From: Coturnix japonica
Taxonomy: Eukaryota > Chordata > Aves > Galliformes > Phasianidae
DNA length: 64,000 bases
Assembly (NCBI RefSeq): GCF_001577835.2
Contig: NC_029547.1
Coordinates: 62,367,110 to 62,431,109 of the forward strand
Reading direction: 5' to 3'
The stretch's first letter is position 1. Every line of letters starts with the position of its first letter. Shown here in pieces: positions 52,889 through 64,000 of the stretch. The position numbers and the translations under genes are program-made. The notes below the pieces were generated by a model that made no database searches, was not told the DNA's origin, and worked only from the letters and a program-made list of their open reading frames with translations.

Positions 52889-55800
52889 TCAATTTGTCCA
52901 GTGTTTCTTGAGATGTTCCTTTAGCTGTGGGATAGTGGACAGCTGCTGTTTGCAGATATGGCACTTGAGGGGCAATTTGAGAAGTTCAGAGGCCTGATCA
53001 TTCACCGTTACTTTCCCTTCACTTCGTACCATCTCTATCACATCTGAAATGAAATCAGACAGGAGGTACTGAGGCCATGAAACACTGTGAGATGTGTGGC
53101 AGTACCAAATCTGCACACTGCTCAACACACTGCACATCACTACTGTGTTGTTTTACTTAAACACACCACACAATCTGACTGACTTCCACTTAGTGCTGTT
53201 CCTCAGTATCTGCAATCACATCAAACCTTTCTCTTACTTTAATAGAATTTATGGCCTTTTCTAGGGAAGAAAGCCCAAAAGTCAGAACCCACAATCATGA
53301 TTATGCTGTGAAAAACCTTTTCTAATAATTACCTTTGGAGTTGAGGAAGTATTCTGTGGTAAAGGAGTTCCAATGCTTTTTGGTTTTCAGAGCAGGGGAA
53401 TCAAAATCTTGGCTGATTACGTGCAAATGCAGTTGACTACAACAGATCACATAGGTAAGACAGAATGAAAAGTGTTAATGCATGAAGTTCTCTTGCAGTA
53501 GAATCAGTTGCAAACATGTCTGCAAAGAGACAGACTGCCAGTCTTACACATCAGTCTTAAAGGTCAGTCCTGAGACACACTATCCAGACACAGAAAGAAG
53601 ATGAGCACCTTAGAAGGCCATACAGCCCCAAACCCTCCTGCTGTGGGTAGGACAAAAGCATTGTGCTCCAGGTGAGGCTCGAACTCACAACCTCGGCATT
53701 GCTCATCGTCAGTACTGCTGTATAAGTACCGCGCGCTAACCGGTTGCGCCACTGGAGCCGGCACATGCAGGGCAGCAGCAGCTCAGCAGCAGCCATAAGC
53801 AGAGCTAAGTGTCTGTGGGGATGGTGCTGGTGCTGGTCACCATCAGACCCAGCTCTGTACATCCAGGAAAGCAGGGTGTCTGCCTGACGGCTCCCCTGGG
53901 CTTACCTCATGCTGGGAATGGCGTGGTAACCCAGCCGGAACTCCAGGCTTCCTTTGGCAGGGCACTGTTCAATCATTTTTTGCCCAACTGAGTGCATATG
54001 TTCCAGGAGCTCAAGATGCTCTCTGGTGACTGATTTGAGGCTAGAAATGGAGTCCCACGGTAAAATAAGCCAGTGGTAACGTGCTTTGGGATATTTATCC
54101 TTGATGACTACAGTCTTCTCATCCTTATAAACCTAGTAAAAAAAGAAACTCAATCATTTATTGAAGTTAAATGCCCTGTCCCTATCTGCACTGCATTTAC
54201 TGAGTGAGGTAACATCCATCTGCACATCCCATCATGGCTGCAGAGGTCCTGCAGCACATGTATGCGTTGCTAGTGGAACTGTGACTGCCAGGAAAAAAAG
54301 CCAGGAAAAGTCTCTACACAGGAGAAATACTAAGCAGCAGAGTGCTTCCCTTCATGGCTTTGGCTGGAGCCATGCTAGTCCAGTGTGTGCTCCTCTGCCA
54401 CACCAAGCATACAGTAGCTACAGAGGCATTCTGAAGAGTGAAAAAGGACCCCATAATAGATAAAAAGGGAACACTTTGCTACAGATAGGGAAAAGAGGCC
54501 TCATCTATCTGTAGATACAGATAGTTTATGTTAAGGGGAGGCAGAGAGAGGGGGAATTGCAGACACTAAGTCTGAGAAAACAAGGGGATGAAGGCCATGA
54601 AGATAAGGGTGGAACAGCCCGAGAACAGTGTGGTGATTAGATGTCCACAGGGCAAGCTGGAACCAGTTTGGGGGGTGCCCCTCCCGCAGGGCTGAAATAT
54701 ACCTGCTTTATAACTACTTTGTGGTTATGGAGTTTGATTCCGCAAGTCATTCTACAGCTTTTCTTTAAGGAAAAAGCCTTCTATTCTTGTTCAACAAGAA
54801 ATACTTCAATCATCAATGGGAACTCTCTAGAAAATAGCCTGGACTCACAAGTGCAGTTTGCAGTTGAGGATCCTTCCCTCCATCAGGCCACATCTAAACT
54901 TTGTGGGCTCTGCAGTGACAACGATGGCACTGCACTCAATGCAGAGCACATATGAGTGGACTCCCTGTGCTCTGTGGTGAAACACAAGTCTCAGAGGTGG
55001 AGCAGGACGCTCAGCACTGTACATCTCATCCAGCATTACAAAGCCAAGACTTTAAGATCCAAGCTAATTCAGTTGATGCTACCCAAGATGCTACTTTTAA
55101 AGATCGTTCACAAAAAGAACAGGTTTCTCTGTCTCTATTGCTCTCCTTCCCCTTGACCTTTTTGTTTGTTGTGTTTTTCTTGCCCTGTGCATCAACTAGA
55201 TGCAGTTAATCAATAGAAACAGTACCAGAGCATGTGGAGAGCAGGACAGCACAGCCTGCCCATGGCAATAAAAATCTATCAGCTTCTGAAGCAGAAACAG
55301 CGTGCCCTCTCTCTGCTCTGTTAACAGCAAGTCTGCGGGTGAGAGATGGACGATGTCTTTGTCATCTTTGCTAACTCTTTTTGTATGTTTATGTGCAGAG
55401 CTGATCAGTCTTGCTCTACAGGAAAGAAGATTAAAATCTTATCAGCATACAAATCGTTACTGTAAGCAAATGCTTCCAGAAAAAAAGATGTTTTCTCCTT
55501 TCTTTAAGGTATGTTTAAGAAGCGAAGATGGGAGATCTGTTATTTGTATATTTAATTCTGAACCACAACTAATAAAGCTAACACTAAGCCGCACCTACAG
55601 CATTCTAACGTTCAGACAACAGTTTTAAGAACAGCTTGTCTTTCTGGTCAAGAAAACACTGTCTTAAGTGCTACGGGAATCTCAAAGAGTGAATATTGAG
55701 CTTCAGGTTTAAAAGGTAAGCAAGTACTTTGATAGCTTTATCATTCCTGACAGACTCATTTGAAATTACTGACAGACAAAAAGTGAGGGGGGGAAAAAGA

Positions 55801-58800
55801 AATTGGGACATTCTGATGGGTAATCAGTGAAACTGCTTCCAGCCTAAGGATGACAGTCTCCTGGAGGGGCCTACTGTGGCTGTGGAGCCCTCACGTTTGG
55901 AAGCCACCTCCAAACTCAAACACACAGTGGCTTGGGTGGTCAGACTGGCCACAGAGCTCAAAGAAAAGCAAGATGCAGCCACAGGGAAACAAAGGAAAAA
56001 AGAAGCACCTGGAGTATCTATAGAGGGTTAGAAGAAGGCACCCAGGAAACTCCTGCAGTTATGAGGAAATGGGGTAGAGAAGGAGCAAGAGGTCACATCC
56101 TTCAGCTGCTGCCCAGGTGCTGCACAGTTAAAATTACTGTAAATGATGAAGCTGCACCACACTTGGAAATACAACAGTGCTGACTGCCAGAAAATAGGAA
56201 TCTCAGCTTGAAACCACGGCCTTGTTTTAATTGGTTTCCATGCTAAAGCGGCCGCACAGTGCACCTGCTCTCCATGCAACCTTTTTAAAACATCGGATAA
56301 ACTTGACAGTGTGGGGAACGCCAAGACAAGGAAGTTCTGACACTGCACAAAATCAGCACAGCAGAGCCTCCCAGATTCTATCAGATGCAGCTCTTGTGCA
56401 GTAATCCACCAGTGAACCACACTATTAATGTAAACTGCTGAAGGAAAGAAGACTGCTCACTGACTCAGACAAGAAGTACTGTGAAGTACAAGTGCATAGT
56501 ACTCACCTGCTCTTTTGGATCTTGCATGGCACTCTTTAAACCTTGACTCCAGTGCCCCAAATGTTCCTAAAACACAGAAAGAAGAAAAAAAACTCACAAT
56601 TTTATAAGTGAATTAAGAATCTAATTACGTATTTTAAAACATTTTGTTACATACTTTCACTGGAACTACAGTGATACCACATGAACAACGGATGAATCGT
56701 TTCCTTTCCATGAACACCAACACAGCCCTCCATCCAAATGACCCACAGAGCTACTCTTGTATATTTTAACCTGGACATTTTCACATTTTAAGCTGTAAAT
56801 TTAACAACAAAGAGCTCTAGATCTGCTCACATCACAGCACAGACCTTGATTACCACTGATGACAGATCATTTTACTACAAGACCTGCTGCTTCATGCATC
56901 ACAAGGGCCAGAGGAGATAGAAGGATCACCATTTACTGTCTCATCACATGTTGCTCTGCACAGAACAAAGAAGCACTGTTGTGGTGCCTGGCCCTACTCT
57001 GGGTGTATTTATCTCCCAATACTCTGCAAGACAGAGTGGTTTGTAAAGAAAACAAGAAAAGTACCAGAGAATCAAGCCAGAACTGGCACATTATTTCTTA
57101 ATTTTGTTATCCAGCTCCAAGTAAAAGATGCTTAGAGTGCACATTTTAAAAATACATCATATTTTATCTATTCAGAGTACTTCACAGGCATTGCCAATGA
57201 TGATCTTTATGACATTCTTACAAAGCAAGGCATCTGAATGTTATTCCAGTACTGACAGGGAAACACTGAATAGCCATCTTTCTCTGATCACAGCATCTCA
57301 AATCTGATCCTAACATAATCAGCATGAGGTCAGCAGTGATGTAAGTGGTCAGCCCACCGGAATTTGAGACTGAAATTTGGTCCTGCACTCTTACTGTCTG
57401 AATGGTCTTATGCATTTTGCCCACGTCAGTGGAGCTAAAAATTTCCTTTCAAAACACTGTGGCTGGCAACATGAACATAAATACAGTTCTACCTTAAGGA
57501 ATGAACCAAACAGCAGGAAAAAGAAAAAAAGAAAAAAGGTCAAGGTGTTCCATTTTCTGTATGTAAGCGTTTAGATAACCACTGTTCTACTTGTAAGAGA
57601 GCAGATCTCATCTCAAGTGCCTGCACACTGTGCAACTCCAGCTAAGCAGAGCTCAGTGGAACTCAGCTCTTCTGAAAGAAACTGCAGCAGGAACCAGAGA
57701 TTAAGACCTTACTTGCTGAAGCAAGCTCCTTTCTTTAGCACTCCCCAGCTCAAGCTAACATGGGATCCAGGCTGTGCTCTCAGGAGCTACGTGACATCAG
57801 GAACAGACCTTTGTATGTGACAACTCATGTTCTGAACACTCCTGGGACACAGGTTCACCTGAGAAGTTCCCCACAGACAGCACCTACAGAAATAAAGATG
57901 AAAACTTTCTAATGGAGAAGACAACTCCAGGAGAAACAGCAGAAGTACTGATACAAATACACTTGCCTTTCCGCTCGTTGACTCTTCAAATAGAGGTGTG
58001 CTACTCTTGCTTGGCCTGAAGTCTGAAAAACTGCTTAGTGTATCCATCACCATCATCTTCTTTGCCTTTCTGGGAACATTTTCTGTATCATCCACACAGG
58101 ACTCCTCAAATGGCCTCTTTTCAGTTTGTGTTTTCTCTTCTTCTTCCGTAACAGTTTCCTCTGATTCTTCACTAAATTCACTAAATTCCACCACAAAGGG
58201 GTAACGTCTGTTCACCATATGCAGAACTTGGCCTGGCCTCATTTTCACCTCTTCACCCTTGCCAACATCCACTAAGTCAACACTAGTTGTGTTGACTCCT
58301 ATCTTTGGTAGAGAGAAAAATAATTTTAAAAGCTGATGTTGTAACTGAAATCACCAGCAGCGACTGGTCAGCTACCCCTGAGAACCACCATGCTGTAAAG
58401 CTTATGTGTTTGGTTTTTACTCCACCCCATCCCATTCTGGGAAGCTCAAGATTGGCAGCACCAGGCAATGACCAATCTCATGACTGCAGCCATTTGGACA
58501 CAAACCAAAGCTTCAGCAACAATTATTTCTGAAAAAAATAACAGCAGTTTTAACAAGCTATTTCAATACAGCAATTCACAGAAAGCTCACTTCACATTAT
58601 TTTCTGTCAATCCTCTTTTCTTTGTTACTACATTTTGCTATCTATCCAGCACCTATCGAATGCCACCCCATCAATACATCTACCTTCAAATACATAAGCC
58701 TGTACTTGCAGCTCATCTCAAGAGATGGTTGTTTAGGCTCACAGCAGCTAGCTCTCATTTAACCACAGCACACTGCTAACACTTGCAATGCACTCCCTCC

Positions 58801-60594
58801 TGTGTAATGAAAAGAGAAACGAGGAAACAAGTTTACTGGAGCTCCCAAAGGACACTGTTGCACAGGGCTCAGCTCCCAGCCCCCATTCTTGTTTCCCAGG
58901 CCAGATGTACCACTGCCCAGACCACAACTAACTGTTCAAACACAGCCAGTGAGAACATGTGTCTGTTCTTTGGAGTTACACTAAACCTCTCTGCCCACCT
59001 CAGCTCGTGCCAGGTATATACAGGCTGAAGTACATTTTTATGCTTTTAACCTTTTATAACCTTTTTTATATATAAAAGCATAAAACCTTATGCTTTTAAC
59101 ACAACTTGAAAATTGTTTTCTATTCAAAATAATGTTTTAAAGACTCAGAAGCTACTGAAGTTCAGCTGGTAATGGAAAAGCAATACCTGGTAACACAACA
59201 TGGCATGGGCAACCTACATGGGCCAACTGAGCAGATTTTGTATGGCTATGCAGACTACCCTTGGAAACGAGTCCCTGCCTTCAGCTAAATGCTTCTGGTT
59301 CATGTTTATATACAAAACAAGTTTTGGAAACCAGTTCTTGCTTCTGACTGATAAACTCTTCTCATGTTTCTTTAACCCTGTCGGTCATAAACATGCTTGT
59401 TTCACAAGACATCACTATGCTTCTCATCACCTCATCTTCAATCTGATGGAGTGACTGCCCAATCCTAGCCAAAGCCTCCTCATCCTACAGTGCCAGTTTC
59501 AGTCAAACAAAGCACATGTCACATTGCAGGACAGCAATACAGCTGTGCGCTCCTGCATTGAGGTACAAATGGAAAACAGACCCTTTCTGAGGACTTTCTG
59601 ACGAAGATGATCAGGGGGCTGGAGCATCTCCCCTATGAGGACAGGCTGAGGGAATTGGGTTTGTTCAGCCTAGAGAAGAGAAGGTTGCAGGGTGACCTCA
59701 TTGCAGCCTTTCAGTACCTGAAGGGAACCCACACCCAGGAGGGGAGTAAACTCTTTGAAAGGGCTGACAATAGCAGGACACGGGGAAATGGTTATAAGTT
59801 AAAAGAGGGAAGATTTAGGTTGGATGTTAGGGGGAAGTTCTTCACTAGGAGAGTGGTTAGGCCCTGGAACAGGCTGCCCAGGGAGGTTTGTGGATGCCGC
59901 CGTCCTTGGAGGTGTTCAAGACCAGGTTGGACGGGGCCCTGGGCAACCTGATCTAGTAAAGGTGTATGTTTGGTGGCCCTGCCAGGCAGGGGGTTGGAAC
60001 TACATGATCCTTGAGGTCCCTTCCAACCCGGGTCATTCTGTGATTCTGTGACCATCTGATGAACTCCTGATGGCCACAAAATAGCTCCAGGACTTCATAA
60101 TCTAGGATGAGATCTGTAATTCGCAGTATTAGTGGACTTCAAGCATAACAGGCCAGTAAGCATTAGAAACACTAAGAAACCGCTTAAAAACATACCTGCT
60201 TAACAGTAACATATCCCTCGTTACAGTCTGCTTTCAACACAACTGAAAGAACAAAAAGTCATGAAAAGCCGTGAAAAGAAAGGCCTGAAATCCACCCACC
60301 CAGCCCTTGGGGAAAACACTCGTGCACCCTCAGCCTTGCGGCAGAGAGAAGAGCTCTGCCTCATCACCCACGTCCTAAGCAACAACACACAAGGATGAAG
60401 CTGACATGACAGCACTCCCCCCCCCCCTTATGCTCGCTGCAGCAGCCGGGAGGCGCGGCCTTACCTTGCCGCCGCGAGCACCTCCTGTCGGTGATGCCTG
60501 TGAGCGGCCCGCGGCCCAGCACCACGTCGGCCATGTGGGGCAGCAGCACCCGTAGGCCTCGCTCCTCCATGGCCAGCAGCCAGCAGTCCCTCAT
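52889..60594 (-). CDS. APTX: Aprataxin, DNA 5'-adenylate hydrolase, complete
   Basis: Removes AMP from abortive ligation intermediates at DNA breaks in the nucleus. The N-terminal FHA domain docks on CK2-phosphorylated XRCC1/XRCC4. Seven coding exons: 60594-60465, 60242-60196, 58302-57967, 56566-56507, 54132-53906, 53436-53333, 53043-52889, in frame, 1059 nt, 352 aa (human 342/356). FHA signature [17 protein letters not shown] at about 27-43; NLS-like PRKAKK; HIT domain about 180-300 with substrate-binding [13 protein letters not shown]2H2 finger C329-C332-H345-H349 (CHICKQQ..HLKKHW). The HIT motif reads QLHLHVI: Gln268 replaces the first His, while the His270 nucleophile and His272 remain. 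Start MRDCWLL aligns with human MMRVCWL. An in-frame ATG 25 codons upstream (60669) could give a longer form. Intron 3 has a GC donor. The exon 3 linker is acidic and poorly conserved. Confidence 0.95.
53654..53657 (-). terminator. Pol III terminator of tRNA-Ile(UAU)
   Basis: TTTT on the minus strand, starting 7 nt downstream of the tRNA discriminator base. It is of minimal length for a vertebrate Pol III stop. Confidence 0.7.
53664..53758 (-). tRNA. tRNA-Ile (anticodon UAU), intron-containing, inside an APTX intron
   Basis: The minus strand folds as a full tRNA: the acceptor stem GCTCCAG pairs with CTGGAGC plus discriminator A. The D arm contains the A box (TGGCGCAACCGG), anticodon stem CGGTA pairs with TGCCG, the anticodon TAT is at 53724-53722, and the T arm contains the B box GTTCGAGCC. 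A 21-nt intron (53720-53700) follows position 37, as in all vertebrate tRNA-Ile(UAU) genes I know. The mature length is 74 nt. A TTTT Pol III terminator follows 6 nt after the 3' end. It lies between APTX exons 5 and 6 on the same strand as APTX. It reads the AUA codon. No mismatch in the stems is apparent except a G-U wobble in the anticodon stem, so it looks functional. Confidence 0.95.
59036..59100. repeat. Short AT-rich inverted and direct repeat in APTX intron 2
   Basis: The 13-bp arm 'ttttatgctttta' (59036-59048) is repeated inverted at 59073-59085 ('taaaagcataaaa') with a 24-bp loop. A direct copy 'ttatgcttttaac' (59038-59050) recurs at 59088-59100. It could form a hairpin or derive from slipped replication. 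No transposon termini are seen. Confidence 0.8.
59603..60052 (+). mobile_element. Well-preserved CR1 LINE 3' copy in APTX intron 2
   Basis: It begins 'gaagatgatcagggggctggagcatctcccc' and runs without obvious gaps through 'gaaggttgcagggtgacctcattgc', 'ccctggaacaggctgccc' and 'ggttggaactacatgatccttgaggtcccttccaaccc' to the tail 'attctgtgattctgtg'. About 450 bp, plus strand, so antisense to APTX. The close match to the consensus and to a second copy at 61784 suggests a young subfamily. Confidence 0.95.
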
Positions 60595-63057
<2,463 letters not shown>

Positions 63058-64000
63058 GTGAGGTGACTTGGTAAGATGCAGGGTTAACCTTGGTTGTACT
63101 GACGCTGCCTTTGTAGTTCTTAAACATTAACAAATGCGTAGTGTCAGCTTGGTGAGTGGCACCCTTGAAAACAATGGACTAGACTTTTACCGTCTTCAAC
63201 AGTAGACCTGTGTTTAGGGAATGTTTGCGCTATGTTAATTTTTTGTGTGCATAGTGAATAACAAATGGAGAAATGTGCAATATTGTAAGTAGTGAATTAT
63301 TTTTATCTGGTGCTGTTCTGTAAGTGCAAGTTGTGATCAGGTAAACATGTCACTTGGTTCAGCTTTCGCAATGAGTTTTCTGTGTGTCGGGAAACTATGC
63401 AGACTCCGATCACTTCTACTGTGTTTCAGTGTGAAGGGGAACCAGGTCTGCTACAGTAATTGGGTGCAAAGATGGTGCTAAGCCTGTAATGCTTGGAACT
63501 GTTTGCAATGCAACCCCTACAGTACTGCTCAGCATAGCTGATATTTGCCTGGCAAAATGTAATTTAATATATGAACCCTCACGGTGGTGGGAGAATGCAG
63601 TGTGTTGAGTGTGACAAATACTTTTCCCCTGGGGATTTCCAGAAGTTGGATGGACAAATCTTGGGAGTAGTGCAGCTTTTCTGACAAACTGTGCTAGCAA
63701 GCATGTAACTGCTACAGAGTAACTACTGATTATTTTCTGAAACTATTTTGTTTAGATGTACCTTACACATTATATAGTATCTGGGTTTGTTTTTAGCTGA
63801 GAAAACATTACTTTTTTTTAATAAGGAGATAATTTAGAAAAGCTTTTCTTCTTTTACTCTTTTCATAGTTGGAAAAAAAAACTGAGTTAGCATGATTCAG
63901 CTAGAATTTACTTACAGTGACTTCTGCGTAGGTGAAATGGGTTTCTTACTTGACAGGAACAATCTTGAGGAAAGTAATTCTTGCACTATGTAGTTGCTGA
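63058..64000 (+). other. DNAJA1: DNAJA1 intron 4 (incomplete)
   Basis: Follows the donor AAAG|GTGAGG at 63057/63058 and runs to the window edge. No further exon is recognised: the next expected peptide (GMKDGQKITF in human) is not found. No repeat family is seen. Confidence 0.7.

Noticed and set aside
53557-53862. 101-codon minus-strand open frame in an APTX intron
   Set aside because: It reads straight through the tRNA-Ile gene and is explained by it.

Overview
This is vertebrate nuclear DNA from a bird, most likely a galliform close to chicken. The evidence is long interrupted genes with GT-AG introns, many 5'-truncated CR1 LINEs with the avian 3' tail (ATTCTATG/ATTCTGTG type octamers), no Alu or L1 elements, and protein sequences that read as close but distinct orthologs of human genes. 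The gene set (TBC1D2, ELP1, APTX, DNAJA1) points to the avian Z chromosome, whose content corresponds largely to human chromosome 9 (established knowledge; the placement here is inference).

Layout, left to right. 1-2300: a CR1 tail, then unique sequence with no recognisable gene. 2350-3450: a CpG island with a possible minus-strand first exon, which by synteny could be the 5' end of CORO2A. 5344-20274 (minus): complete TBC1D2 (Armus), 13 coding exons, 921 residues. 21500-22082: GC-rich head-to-head promoter shared by TBC1D2 and ELP1. 22083-51178 (plus): complete ELP1 (IKBKAP), 36 coding exons, 1334 residues, with introns full of CR1 fragments. 51179-52888: convergent 3' region. 52889-60594 (minus): complete APTX (aprataxin), 7 coding exons, 352 residues, with an intron-containing tRNA-Ile(UAU) gene inside one of its introns. 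60595-60957: compact head-to-head promoter with a perfect heat-shock element, two CCAAT boxes, and ETS, GC-box and NRF1-like motifs. 60958 to the right edge (plus): the first four coding exons of DNAJA1, which continues beyond the window.

All exon boundaries were placed by reading splice sites and matching remembered human protein sequences. Each complete model closes in frame: 2766, 4005 and 1059 nt including the stop. The genes are housekeeping or regulatory and unrelated in pathway: Rab7 GAP and autophagy (TBC1D2), wobble-uridine tRNA modification by Elongator (ELP1), resolution of 5'-adenylated DNA breaks (APTX), and Hsp70 co-chaperoning (DNAJA1). They are paired by two bidirectional promoters.

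No wholly new system is apparent. The most notable observations are a tRNA-Ile(UAU) gene nested in APTX, a Gln in place of the first His of the APTX HIT motif, two GC-AG introns with the same AAG|GCAAGT donor, an ELP1 exon 20 donor that differs from the human familial-dysautonomia donor, and a promoter pairing (TBC1D2/ELP1) produced by chromosomal rearrangement. I recognise no retrovirus-like or other virus-derived element.
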